A stretch of 64,000 bases of DNA from Theocolax elegans (GCA_026168455.1 CM047426.1:70273986-70337985); one strand, 5' to 3'. Counted from the first letter of the stretch, positions 33,050-44,241 are shown. Translations and numbers: made by a program. The notes: generated by a model from the sequence alone, not told the origin.

Positions 33050-35163
33050 TGTGACATGGCAGTTCTAACTGCATGTCACATACTTACTTTATATTTATAG
33101 TGTATTGTAACAGGGTTATTCTCGTACGTCAGGAGGGTTTTAATTGTCCTGTGCATATCCTCAATGCACAGGAAATATTCTCCGTGTACCGATCAGCTGT
33201 TTTACCAGACAGCTAACCGATCGTCAGAACCGTCCTTGAAGTGGTGCGAGGTAGCCTCAAGCTCCGCACGACGACGTCTTCCCTGTGTACAATGTGTGCA
33301 CTTACCTAGTGTACACTTATCCTCCGTCGATACTCGTACTCGGCTACTCAGTTATGTGTCGTGCGCAGTACAATGCACGACACCCGCGGGGCATGGCGGT
33401 ATTCGCCTTCGGGGACAGGGAGTAATCGCCGGTTAATTAAGATAACTCGGAATTAGAAGTGATTAATTAATTTATTAATACGAAATAAGATTAAAAGAAA
33501 TGTTACAATAGTGTGAGCCAAGGCAAGGTCGAACCTTGGCTCAAAGCAAACAAGGCTATTCGCGTAACCTATGGAAAATACAAAATACACGATGACGTGT
33601 GTGTGTGCGCCCGCCGCAATATACGCGTCGAGACTCGCGGTCTCGATCTACTCGGGGAGGAGGTTATATTCGCCAGGTATCGGCTACCTGGCTCTGTAAT
33701 TTTTATCGCTGGGTTGCGCTCGCGCCGGAGTGTGTAGCACTCCGGTTTGCCGTAGTCGGGATTTACGGGGCGAGAGAGAGTGTCGCGACGAGAGCGGCTA
33801 ACCTCTCGTATACTTCTGCGTCGGGATACCGCGCGTATCCCGTCGTCGGTTTCGCTCGCGGTACGGTCGTAATAAACCGGATATGGCCTGGCCAGGACTT
33901 ACGTTAGACAGAGGATGATCCCGGGGTGGACGGCACGTGTCTCGTTCCCTTCGGTCTCGTACTCTCTCTCTCTCTCTCTAATTCTCTCGTCCTTCTGCAC
34001 ACCTCACTCGCGGGGTACTCCTTATTCTTCCTCTCGAACGATTCCCGATCCCGTGTTGTTCGAGGTTCGAACGATACTGCCGGTGTATCGTGCACACCGG
34101 CTCTCCGACGCGCTCGCGCATGCGCCTTACGCGTCTTCAACGGTAGACTCACGCGATCGGTACGATTTTCGTCTCGCGTGAACCGTTTACCGTTACAGTA
34201 TATTAATTATTCCAAAGCCCCGTAGCTTATAGGAATTAATTGTAAAACTCACTCGGAATCCAGATAGTTTAGACCGTGAGAAAAGAGTTCGGACTTTTAG
34301 TTATTGACATGCGCGCACACACAAACCCTATTACAGCAAATTTTCTACTTCCTTTGAAAACCTTGCAGTTCCTTAAAAATCCTTTTAGCACCTTAGTAGT
34401 CCTTCGAGCTCTTTGAAAGTCTAGCTTTGAAGATGATGACCAGCTATGTATAACGCCGAGCTGTACCAAGTCCGTATATTATTGTACTCGAGCTTCTACC
34501 AGTAAACCGCACTTAAAATAGATATTAAAAACAAGGACAAATTCGACATTAATTTGAGTTTAATATAAGGAACAATTATCGCTTGTTTGGTTTTCAAGCT
34601 GTTCCTGTATACGTTATTAATGTCGAGCTTCCAGAATGGCATGTTGATTGTAAGGTGCGAGAAGGAGAGAGAGAGAAAGAGAGAAGTTGCGCTATACACA
34701 CAGTATACGCGCGTCGGATCGGCCGAGTCAAGCGGACGAGATGGGACTGTTGTGTCAAGCGCATGCGCGCGGACTCTCTGCTCGGCTCAACACGACGAAC
34801 TCGGTGATTCCGAGTCGGGCCGTCGAACGAGACGTTTCGTTTAAAACCTTTGTTATAATCATTACCGAGAGTGGATATATTTTTATTAATTGTTTAAATT
34901 CGAGCATCTGCAGGTGAGAGTTCCTGCCTACACTCCCTGTTTCCAGCTTCCCGGCAAGCTGTGATTGTGCGTGTGTGTGCGGTAATCGCGTGTAGTACAA
35001 GATATAAATTTTGCCGCGTGAACGCGGCTGGCGACCGTGACTAGTTTGTTCGTTTATTTTGTGTATTATTATTTGATTAATATTAAATCTCTAGCTTAAA
35101 TAAAAGTGTTGTTATTTTATGATATGGGAGCCGTTCACCCTGATCCCCAGTGAACGTGTTTTA
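33050..35163 (+). mobile_element. LTR of family C, interrupted by another LTR
   Basis: Starts TGTGACATGGCAGTT with its inverted partner AACTGCATGTCACA, so the LTR opens with a near-perfect hairpin. It carries the family C body (matches 24030-24330 and 24836-25490) and ends near GTGAACGTGTTTTA with the GTTCAC/GTGAAC stem-loop (about 35133-35155). A foreign LTR sits at 33106-34197. It retains the empty TTAA site (34513-34516) of the MITE found in the sister copy. It may be the 5' LTR of the leader that follows, but no primer-binding site is visible after it. Confidence 0.75.
33106..34197 (+). mobile_element. Solo LTR nested in the family C LTR (1092 bp)
   Basis: Starts TGTAACAGGG and ends ACCGTTACA, flanked by the 4-bp target duplication GTAT (33102-33105 and 34198-34201). 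The interrupted family C sequence rejoins exactly across it. Near its end is a hairpin TCACGCGA/TCGCGTGA. ORFs at 33164-34225 are LTR sequence. Confidence 0.9.
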
Positions 35164-36989
35164 AGTAATATTAATTTAATATCTTGTATTTATTACTTAT
35201 TACTATTAATCTTTATAATATATGTAATTTATTTGTGTGTAAATGAAATATATTCTTACAACTTTTGTTAATTATTTAGACCTGTTGGTAAGTTAAATAA
35301 TTAAAATTAAGTAACTTTGTGTGAATCTGCCGCAAAGTTAAAGTAGTTGTAATATTAATTATTTAAACTCGTGTGTGAGTAAAATAATTAAAATCATCTT
35401 TATTGCAATTATCTGACAGTGATTACTTAATTTAATATTTTGTATTTATTAAGTGTTACTGCTCACGATATTTGTAACATAGTTTTGAAAATTTTTGAGT
35501 GTGAGAAATTTTTTTTTATAACTCGTGTTAATTGTTTATACTTGTTACAAGTTAAACAATTAATGTTAAGTATTTTTGTGTGATTGTTCCGCAAAGATAC
35601 GAGAGTTGTAATATATAATTATTTAGACTCGAGAGTGAGTTAAATAATTAAATTTTTTTTTGCATGTATTTTAATGATCAGCCTCTAACCTAATATTTTG
35701 TATTCATTATTTGCTGTGAAATTTTAATATATGTAAGAAAAACTTTCTTTTCTATTTGGTGTGTTTAAATTATATCTCCACACATTTTTTACCAAATATT
35801 TAGACTTGTTTATTAGTTAAATAATTGGTTATAATTTTTTTTTGGTGTGTTTGAGTAAAATTATTCGGTGTATGAATTTAATTCTTTAGACTTGTTAGCA
35901 AGTTAAATATTTAAATTTTCATTTCCTTTTAGTTCAATTTATTTAAAAAAGGAAATATAAATTATTTCAACTTAGTAGCAACATAAATTATTTATTTAGT
36001 CTTTTTTAAGATAAAATAAATATATTTCGCTGAAAAATTTTCGTTTGGGACGACAATTAGTGAAATAATTATTTTGTTGCAAACCATACGGGATTTACAA
36101 CATTTCGTAAATATCCCTACAGTTTGAAATAACTTAATTAAATTTGTGTTTGTAGTGTAATGTAAACTATAAAGAAAATTTTTTTTTTGTTTTGGGCTTG
36201 GATAAGCAAATAATAAACAGTGTCTTAATGTGTGTGAATCACAAGACACTGTATTTGTTTATATATTTATTTTAAAATTAATTATTTAGACTCGTTAGCG
36301 AGATAAATAATTTAATTTTTTTTCTCTTTTCTTCCTTTATAATTTGTTGTTTTTTTTTTGTATTTATTAATAGATTAAAGCTTTAATTGTTTCAATTTCC
36401 ATAACAAAATAAATTCTTCTTTTCGCCAGTGAGGAATCTGTTCGATTATAACTGGCGAGAGAGATACTTTGGGAAATCGTTAAATTTACCATTACTGGTA
36501 AATTACAGACGATATTGAAATAATTTAAGATTATTTTTGTTAATAATTATTTGCGCTTGCAGAAGCAAAGCAATTGTATGGAGTCTTGGTGTGTGTGAGT
36601 CACAAGACACTATTATAAACATTAATTATTTAGACTTATGAGCAAGTTAAATAATTAATTTAAATTTGGTGCAAGTGTTAAGTGGGATTTGCCACAACTT
36701 TAACCAACAAAATTTAATTGTTTCGTCCTTCTAAGGACGAAATAAATTTCGTTTAAAGAAAATCTTTTGGATTTTGATTAGGTAAATTAATTTTGTTGTT
36801 ACTCTAGTCAGTGCATTTTTACAATTTATTGTAATTAAGCCGAAACCAAAGTTTTGTTTATTCGTTGGGAGTAATAATTATTTTATGGTGGTGAGTACAA
36901 TAAAATAATTTCCAATTGAAAATCAGATACTTCCGAAGTATTTGAAACACTAGGGATTCCATCTGAAATTCCGGTTGAGAGTACATCTT
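35164..36989 (+). other. AT-rich retroelement leader
   Basis: About 1.8 kb between a family C LTR and the first gag/pol-like codons of gypsy-2. There are no ORFs of note. It is dominated by repeated palindromic hairpins (35268-36658) and by two copies of a second hairpin, AGTGTCTT...AAGACACT (about 36219-36250) and GAGTCTTG...CAAGACAC (about 36581-36610). Confidence 0.65.
35268..36658 (+). repeat. Array of eight 36-38-bp palindromic hairpins
   Basis: Copies at 35268-35304, 35355-35391, 35528-35563, 35616-35651, 35792-35828, 35878-35914, 36278-36315 and 36622-36658, plus a decayed ninth near 35956-35994. The form is TTAATTATTTA, bulged G, ACT, a short loop, AGT, TAAATAATTAA. Copy 3 has TTAATTGTTTA paired to TAAACAATTAA, and copy 5 has CCAA paired to TTGG. 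These paired changes keep the stem, which supports a selected structure or a dyad protein-binding site. Confidence 0.85.
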
Positions 36990-37107
36990 CCGACGTAACA
37001 CGTCGGCTGCTGCTGGTCAAAAAAATAATGGCCAGCATTTATGAAGCCCGAATGGCCCAGCTTATGCGTGAATCAGCATAGCTAGGGATGTCCGTCGGGA
37101 AACTAAG

Positions 37108-37239
37108 AAGCTTCCGATTAAGGCAGTGTATGCCCAATTGGAGCATCTGAGTTTGAACGCAAATGGCGAAGAGGCGGAGTGCCGCGAACGCCTTTTGCGT
37201 CACCATATTAGATATGTAGACATTAATCTGGAAAATTAG
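37108..37239 (+). pseudogene. gypsy-2 gag N-terminal fragment, SAP-like
   Basis: The frame reads KLPIKAVYAQLEHLSLNANG then EEAECRERLLRHHI, the pattern of a SAP (helix-extension-helix) domain, before a TAG. An upstream stop also breaks MASIYEARMAQLMRESA (from about 37028). The capsid and zinc-knuckle parts of Gag are missing before the protease. Confidence 0.5.
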
Positions 37240-37303
37240 GAAACCTCGTTCCAGGAAAGGGAGTAGGGTCCCATTAAGAACGGAAGTTTCCTGCGAGTCC
37301 GAA

Positions 37304-37860
37304 ATGTCGGATCGCGAAAGGGTTGCTAATGGCAAAGCACCCATTCTTGAAGAAGATGAAGACAAGAAGCCCTTGGTGGAGAAGGAAATTGTCCTCAACA
37401 ACGAGCCTTTGGTGGAGAAGGTAGGTGTCAATGGTGTGCATAACGTGAACTGTACAAACTCGTTGCCGAGAAGTACAGTTCAGGGGGGGGGGGCAGTTGC
37501 CGTACCAAATACATCTAAAATGACGCACACGACATCGACTCCTAACGACGATAGTCAAACCGATCAGATAATTGCTGGCAACAAATCGGATAATCGGCTA
37601 TTCTTTTTTATAAGACTTGGTGGAAAGGACTTTAAAGCACTTTTCGACACTGGCTTTTCGAATTTCAAATAGAGACCTGTGAAGGTTATCGTAAAAGGTG
37701 TGGCTGGATCAGAACTTAAAGTCCTTGGCCTTATCGACATTCTTTTCTGTGTAGAAGGCCTTGATGGCAATATTCAACTGAGAATTGTAGAGAATATTGA
37801 GCATTCCATCATTCTCCGTATGGATTTTCTATAACATTGGAAAATGGCAGTCAAATTAGG
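37304..37860 (+). pseudogene. gypsy-2 protease
   Basis: An acidic linker (37304-37590) leads into FFIRLGGKDFKALFDTG, with the aspartic protease DTG at about 37645-37653, then a TAG at 37670. The fold continues in frame after the stop (KVLGLIDILFCVEGLDG, HSIILRMDFL) to about 37832. The frame is broken again before RT. Confidence 0.72.
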
Positions 37861-38131
37861 CGCAGCTATCTGGCGTATGGGTGAGCGTGATTGGGACACT
37901 TCGTCAGAGATACAGCTCATGACATTGATTCGAGGATTTCCACTGAATGTGCTGGTATAGTTAAGATACAAGACGACCCCCGGAAACAAGTCAAAGAGTT
38001 AGTTAAAAGCCTACTTTTGCCCTCGGGAGAACAAAGCACCACATAAAGGTTGAGCCTGGTGCAAGGCGGGTTCGTCATAAGCCAAGACGTATGTCTCCCA
38101 AGGTCCTCTAATTTGCCCAGAGTGAGGTCAA

Positions 38132-39640
38132 ATGATGTTTGACAAGGGCATTATTGAACCGAGTGCGAGTGATTGGTTAGCTGCTCCGGGCATCGTCCGC
38201 AAGGACGCAGGAAGTTATCGCTTCTGTATCGACTTTCGAGATCTTAATGCAGTTACAAACCGTCATTCTTATCCAATTACTAATATGGATACCATATTGG
38301 ATAAGCTGCATAATGCAAGGTACATATGGAAAATTGATCTTAAGAAAGCGTACTTCCAAATATTAATGGCCGAGGTGAGCCGGAATTATACTGCATTTGC
38401 TGTACCAGGGTCGGGGCTGTGGCAATTCACGAGAATGCCCTTAGGTCTCATGAATGCTCCTATGACCTTTGCACGGCTTATAGATGCAATTTTCGGGTCT
38501 AAGGTGGAACATCATGTGTTTGGTTACCTAGACGACTTGATCGTCATTACCGAAACTTTTGAGGACCATCTAAAATGGCTCGAATACGTACTAAGGACGT
38601 TGAATGACGCTGGACTCGAAGTGAATCGAGAGAAGTGTGGGTTTTGTTGTTCCAGCGTAACGTTCCTTGGGTACAAATTGGACGCGGACGGCTTTGAGGC
38701 CTGATGAGGAACGAGTCGCTCCAGTCCTTAACTACCCTACTCCTTGTAATGTCAAACAGCTGAGATCCTTCCTCGGGATGGTAGGCTGGTACTCTCGTTT
38801 CATTAATCGAGAAGCTGACATTAACCTTTAGACTGCCGGAAAATCAATATTTTGACGCACCCCCTGATCGACATTTTGTGCATGATCAGTCGTTGATATA
38901 AGATACCTTATATACCAGTTTTCTGAGGGCGATATGTTCTTTCAAATACCGGCAGTCTAAAGGTTAAAGCTCCCCTTACCAAGTTACTGCGTAACGACCA
39001 GGCTTGGGATTGGGAGGCGTTTCGTCAGCTTAGAGTTGCGTTATCTGAAGCAGCTGTATTAGACTGTCCAGACTTATCTAAGCCATTTACCGTCCAAAGT
39101 GACGCTAGTGACTTAGCAATAGGTGCGGTGTTAACGCAACTGAACGACGAGGGTTTCGAGCATCCGATTGTCTACGTCAGCTGATTATTAAATCGCGCTG
39201 AACGTAATTACATGACAACGGAAAAGAAATGCTTGTCTCTCATATGGGCTATTAAGAGATTGAGACCATACATTGAGGCCTATCGATTCACGGTTGTGAC
39301 CGACCATAATGCTCTCAAATGGCTCAAAAATCTCAGAGAGCCGTTGGGTAGGTTGGCACGATGGATACTTGAAATGCAACAATGGGACTTTGAAATAGTG
39401 CATAAGAAAGGAGCCTTGCACGATGTCCCGGACGCGCTTTCTCGTGCCGTCAACCCAGACCCCGACGAAGAAGAGATTGCCTCGTTCGAAGTAATTACAG
39501 ACCCATGGTATATTGCTAGATTAAACTATGTGCGCTCATGCTCTCAAAAATTTCCGGCGTGGAAAATTGAGGATGATATGCTATATCGTTTTACAAGTGA
39601 TAAACTCTTGGACTCTGTAACAGAACGAGAAGAAGGCTAG
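38132..39640 (+). pseudogene. pol: gypsy-2 reverse transcriptase and RNase H
   Basis: RT runs from 38132 (FDKGIIEPSASDW, RFCIDFRDLNAVT, KIDLKKAYFQI, GYLDDLIVI at about 38520-38540) to a frameshift at 38702. The thumb continues as QLRSFLGMVGWYSRFINRE, then a 139-bp MITE interrupts (38825-38963). The connection and RNase H follow (QSDASDLAIGAVLTQ near 39105, one TGA at 39181, TTEKKCLSLIWAIK, DHNALKWL, HDVPDALSRA). It is more distant from gypsy-1 pol than a sister copy would be, so it is a separate family. Confidence 0.9.
38825..38963. mobile_element. 139-bp MITE with TTAA duplication inside pol
   Basis: Terminal inverted repeats CCTTTAGACTGCCGG / CCGGCAGTCTAAAGG flanked by TTAA (38821-38824 and 38964-38967). 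It splits the RT thumb from the RNase H of gypsy-2. The same TIR type bounds the 870-bp element at 60784-61653. Confidence 0.93.
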
Positions 39641-39689
39641 CGCCTTGTACTACTCTTAGAGCAGAGGAACCGAGTCTTAGTAGATTCTC

Positions 39690-40747
39690 ATTTCCACCCA
39701 TCCATGGGTCATGTGGGAGTCGAAAAGACTTACGAACGTGTTGCAAGAGACTATTATTATATTAGGCCAGGTATCTACCACGATACCCGCCAATTTGTTT
39801 TACAGTGTCTGATCTGTCAGAGCTAGAAGACGTCTCAATCAGGTCCTCATGGCTTGATGGGTAAACGGAACAGTGAGAGACCCTGGGCTGTTGTGGTAGC
39901 AGACGTATTGGAGCTTCCACGTAGTAAAAGTCAATACAAATACATCATAGTATTTTAAGACTTGTTTACAAGGTGGATAGAGCTCAAACCATTACGTACG
40001 GCGACCGGTAAGTCGGTGTCGAAAGCATTCGAGGAACTCCTAGTCTTCCGGTGGGAAACACCAGATTTCTTAATAACGGATAATGGAACTGAGTTCATGA
40101 ACGGCATCATATCGCGAATGGTGGAGTGTGGCATAAAACATCTCAGGACCCCTCCTTACCGACCACAAGCCTACCCGGTGGAGAGAACTAATAGGACGCT
40201 AAAAACAATGATTGCGACGATTGTGGATTCGGATCATCGTGGGTGGGACACACACTTGCACGAATTTTGCCATGCAATAAACACGGTAATGCAGTCAAGT
40301 ACAAAAGTCTCACCCGCGTTCTTAAGCTTCGGACATCATCCACAACCTGTGAACAGTCTTCGCAGGGAAGTGGAAAAACAGGAATTTAAGATCCTGGACG
40401 ATCCCGAAGTATGGATAGATCGACTTAAAAGACTTGATGCTCTACGAGACTTAGTCAAGAAATACATTGACGAGAAGCAAAGACGTCAAGAACAGACCTA
40501 CAACAGATACATACGTGTTGTCTCGTTTCTGGTAGGAGATCTAGTCATGAGGAAGTGCCGAACGCTTTCCCAAGGTGCGAAGGGCATATTTGCTAAACTG
40601 GCACCAAAGTATGACGGACCCTTCGAAGTTAAAGAAGTACTATCTCCAGTAATTCTGAGACTAGAAGTGTCTGGTCGGAAACGGACCGAGGTACATATAT
40701 CTGACGTAAAAAGATATGTACAACTGGAGTTACCAAGTAAGCGGTAG
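39690..40747 (+). pseudogene. gypsy-2 integrase
   Basis: The zinc-binding domain HPSMGHVGVEKTYERVARDYY...CLICQS (39690-39822) is followed by a TAG. The catalytic core is in frame from 39962 (FTRWIELKPLRTATGKS, LITDNGTEFMNG, PPYRPQAYPVERTNR with the catalytic Glu). The C-terminal domain is YDGPFEVKEVLSPVILRLE and VHISDVKRYVQL, ending at 40747. The first catalytic Asp falls in the broken stretch near 39895-39955. Confidence 0.88.
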
Positions 40748-40884
40748 GGAAGACGTATCGGCGTACATGAGAACAGTCAGCGAAGGCTAGGCCTTATGAC
40801 TACATGCCATGCCAATATCAGAGAAGCCGCGGAACCGGATAGGCAGGGACGCGAAGAGAGCGGGGCTCAGCCAGTCCCTGTCCA

Positions 40885-41244
40885 ATGAGTCAGTGGAAGG
40901 GTAGGAGCAAGACCTCTGTCCCGAAACCTCGTGGGAAACAGTCGCAGAAGGCTCGGCCTAACGACCTGCGACGGCCCACCTCGATGAAAGTTGACGCTAC
41001 GAGGATGGCTGGGCCATCTCGTCAGCCGACACCAAAGTCGGGAAGTGGGTCTAAACGCCGTACATCTTCGGAAGTATCGGCTTCTTCAGCTGGGATGACA
41101 GCTCAAACCAGCAACGAGACGGACATTCTTAGGGAATGTCGCATGTTGCTGGAGGCCGCTGCCAATCTCCCAGCTGATGTAGCACGAGACGTAGGACAGG
41201 AGGTGGTCCGGATCCTCAAGGACCGCATCCCTTCCCGTCACTGA
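40885..41244 (+). CDS. Small basic ORF downstream of gypsy-2 pol
   Basis: 119 residues: a Lys/Arg/Ser/Pro-rich first half (about 1-70) and an amphipathic helical C-terminus (DILRECRMLLEAAANLPADV, VVRILKDRI). It sits in the third-ORF position before the polypurine tract. No signal peptide or membrane segment. It resembles no protein I recognise. Confidence 0.45.
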   Translation: MSQWKGRSKTSVPKPRGKQSQKARPNDLRRPTSMKVDATRMAGPSRQPTPKSGSGSKRRTSSEVSASSAGMTAQTSNETDILRECRMLLEAAANLPADVARDVGQEVVRILKDRIPSRH

Positions 41245-41324
41245 TCGAAGAGAGAAGAAACCAGTGCGCGGTCGCAAATAGATTGTGCCTTCTTTCGACT
41301 TGGCCATCCCGAGGGAAGTAGAGT

Positions 41325-41340
41325 CTAGGGGGAGGGGCCT
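41325..41340 (+). other. Polypurine tract of gypsy-2
   Basis: TAGGGGGAGGGGCCT directly precedes the LTR start TGTGACGG. Confidence 0.75.
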
Positions 41341-42384
41341 TGTGACGGAAATCGTCACACAATCTATTCGCGGCAGATGAAGTATTTAAATCAATTTTAA
41401 TTGTAATTCGTCGGAGCCTTTGATATATCAAGACCAACCAACAACATTTGTTTACTTGAATAAATGTGTACAATTACGCGCGCAATAGTACGTAGGGATG
41501 AGAACGCAAGAGCGTGCGTGTGTGACTTTCCCACTCTCATCCCTTTTTCGAAAAAATAGGCAATTACCTAGTTAGTACGTCCCGATCCGCCGCTCGAGGC
41601 GGACGAACTTATCCGATACCGATTGATTTAGTGTTTACGGCTAATAAGGCGCGTGAGGCACAAAGCCATCGGTATCCGGATCATCCTCGCGAGGTGAACC
41701 GCGAGTGAGTTTGGTGTGTGAATAAGGACGGGAAGTGAGTGAGTATCAACGCGGTTAGCGAGGCACTCGCCGCGGCACAGGTCCGCCTCTCACCACCGCA
41801 GCCGACGTCGGCCTCCGTTGCCCAGGAGGCCAAAGGGACACGGATCGGCTGGGCCATCCACGGGGCGAATCTCGGTAAGTCTTATTATATTACTGCGCGT
41901 TTCCCCCCTTTCCCCGAGCGTATGTTTGTGTGAGATCTCGGGAGTGTGTTCTGGTACACCGGTACCCGAATAGCGGAGATCGGGGCATAGTCAACCGCAG
42001 GCGAGTAACTCGATCCGGTTGACTCCCGATAATTCCGCCCGCGCGAAAGTAATATTGTCGCGACACGCGGCCTTGATGTCCTTTTGTTAACTATCTCATT
42101 AAAATAAATGTTTCTTTTATTTTCATTTTAATTATTTGTGTATAGTTATTGTTCTCCCCGCTCCCGCTGTCATCATAATTTAAAATATATTGTGTCGAGG
42201 CAAGGAGGCAATTGCCCGAATCCTCCACTCCGTTCGTCGCAGCGAACTCGTGTTCCTGGCGACATCCCGCAGTTCGCGATATCATAAATTACTTGCGTAC
42301 ACGGTATCGGGCAACGCGGCCCAACGGGCAATCTTAATTATAAAAATTAATTAATTTTACCGAGTACGCGAATACCACGTCACA
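41341..42384 (+). mobile_element. 3' LTR of gypsy-2 (1044 bp)
   Basis: Starts TGTGACGGAAATCGTCACA, an immediate perfect hairpin, and ends ATACCACGTCACA. It follows a polypurine tract. It does not match the family C LTR at 33050-35163, so the 5' LTR of this pol is missing or the unit is chimeric. Confidence 0.75.
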
Positions 42385-43180
42385 AGTCAGACGAGGATAG
42401 TGAACTTTAATCACTATCAAAAATATCATTTACCCTACGAAGGTAAATGCGCTGCATCGTACGAGATGGCCAGTTTCTGACACAATCGTGATGTCCCCGA
42501 TGGGCGAAATTGACCAGTAATACGTTACAAACCTTCACCGTGGAAGGTTTGTTACTATATACGGCACCCGACGATGATGCGAACATGCCGTTACTTGAAT
42601 GGGTAACAAGATGGCTGCGTATTGGATTTCGAATTAATGTTCTCTCTCTCTCTCTCTATCTCTCTGGTGAGTGTAACAGTCGTGCTTCACATTGATCCGT
42701 CTTTGATTTATTATATTTTTACTCACAATTGAATTCTGAGTTTAATTCCAGGATGACCGGGCTTCCGCTGACTCACGCTACCTGAGCATCAACAGCACGT
42801 CTCGAATAAAGAGTCAGTTGGTCCACTATCATCCTGTAAAGTCTTTACCATTGATGATTTGCAAAATTTATTAATTACATTTAATCTCTATCTTATTTAT
42901 TATTTTATATTACTTTATATTATTATTACCTTAGATTATTATATTTTATATTTTACGTACCTTTTTAGTTATATTAGCCATATGTGAGCGTGTAGGCGAC
43001 AGAAATCTATATATATATATATTTATATTTTATATTTTTTTTGCGAAATAAATTGTACTAGCTTGATTCTCAAAGGACAATCTGCCTCTTCTTGTCAAAC
43101 TATGTATTCTGGCCTGACTATTAAAGACCACGAGTCCTTAGTCTAATAAAATTATTCATTCATTCATTCATTCAGTCACA
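42385..43180 (+). other. Mixed interval ending in a LINE 3' tail
   Basis: Contains an inverted motif AAACCTTCACCGTGGAAGGTTT (about 42530-42551) and a CT run near 42640. An AT-rich stretch follows, leading to AATAAAATT and (ATTC)n at 43154-43174, which looks like the 3' UTR and tail of a separate 5'-truncated LINE. No coding region. Confidence 0.5.
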
Positions 43181-43195
43181 CGCGCGGAAGAATCG

Positions 43196-43395
43196 GTTAC
43201 TGCGACTTATATTTCTCACTCTCACTCTCTCTCTCCCACTCTCTCTCTTTCTCTCTCTCTCTCTCTTTCGTATACAAATGAATTAAAGTGCGGTCTGTCT
43301 CTTTCTCTCTCTCTCTCTCTCTCACGCGCGCGAAGAATTAATATATGCGATTACCTATCTCCCTCTCTCTTTCTCGAAAGAACCATTCGCCGCGA

Positions 43396-43461
<66 letters not shown>

Positions 43462-43464
43462 TCT
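43196..43464 (+). repeat. (CT)n-rich microsatellites before LINE
   Basis: Three blocks of CT repeats separated by short unique pieces (about 43210-43270, 43296-43324, 43400-43464). The last abuts the LINE 5' end. The reading frames through it (for example the first 70 codons of 43345-44085) are simple-repeat artefacts. Confidence 0.92.
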
Positions 43465-43563
43465 CCGTCGCCATCATTGTCGCAGGTAGCTAAGCAGCTT
43501 CGCGGCGCCGCGCCCACCGAGAGCTGCTCCGACCTACCCGCGCGGACGATCGGTGCGGCCGAT

Positions 43564-44241
43564 ATGGCGGCTCTGTTCGCTGAGTTCGCGAGCCGCTTAG
43601 AATCTAAGCTTGAGAATTCGGTTTCACGCATTGAGTCCTCGGTGCAGGGACTGGCCGGTGAGATTCGCGAGTTGGGATCGCGGGTTTCGATGATAGAAGC
43701 GTCGACTGAGGAGAGGTTATACGGCGCGTCGGGCCGCCTGGATGCCCTTGAAACCGCAAACGAGGAGATTCGCGGCCAGATAAGCGGGTTACGGGGTTCG
43801 AGTTTGGGGACTACCGCGCCTCAAATTATTGACGCGTGCGAAATCCTCATTAGCGGCATTCCGACTAATCTTATTATTACAGAAGGGGAAGCTCTACAAA
43901 AAACTTTTGAGGCTCTTAATCTTCCCAGGGTTTCTTCCCAGATAATCGAAACTCGTCCCTGGCTCGTTCGTGACAGACCTAGCGGTAGCAACTTGGAATC
44001 GGCATCTTCGACCTCTGCTGCAAAAAATGTCAGTATCGTATCCAACACTGCTAACATCTTTAATAGTAAATCTTTAATGTTCTAAAGCACTTCACCGCTC
44101 CACTGAGTTAGGCTTCGCGAGGCCTCTAGTGAAGAACTTTACGGTCTTCATGCGCATTACCAAGGGAGGGCAACTCTTCCCGATTCACTCAGAAGCGGAC
44201 ATTCTTAAGATATCGTCACCGAATCCTCCCTCCCCGAAATA
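43564..44241 (+). pseudogene. LINE ORF1 (coiled-coil, RNA-binding)
   Basis: Start chosen at ATG 43564 (MAALFAEFASRLESKLENSV), not in the CT repeat upstream. Residues 1-80 form a heptad-rich coiled coil (ESSVQGLAGEIRELGSRVSM). A region starting ACEILISGIPTN follows, of the kind seen in RRM-bearing ORF1 proteins. The frame stops at 44085, but similar sequence continues in another frame (LGFARPLVKNFTVFMRIT) to about 44241, so there is one frameshift. The presumed role is RNA chaperone and RNP formation for retrotransposition. Confidence 0.72.

Noticed and set aside
43345..43560. N-terminal 70 codons of the ORF 43345-44085
   Set aside because: They translate a CT microsatellite; the real ORF1 start is the ATG at 43564.
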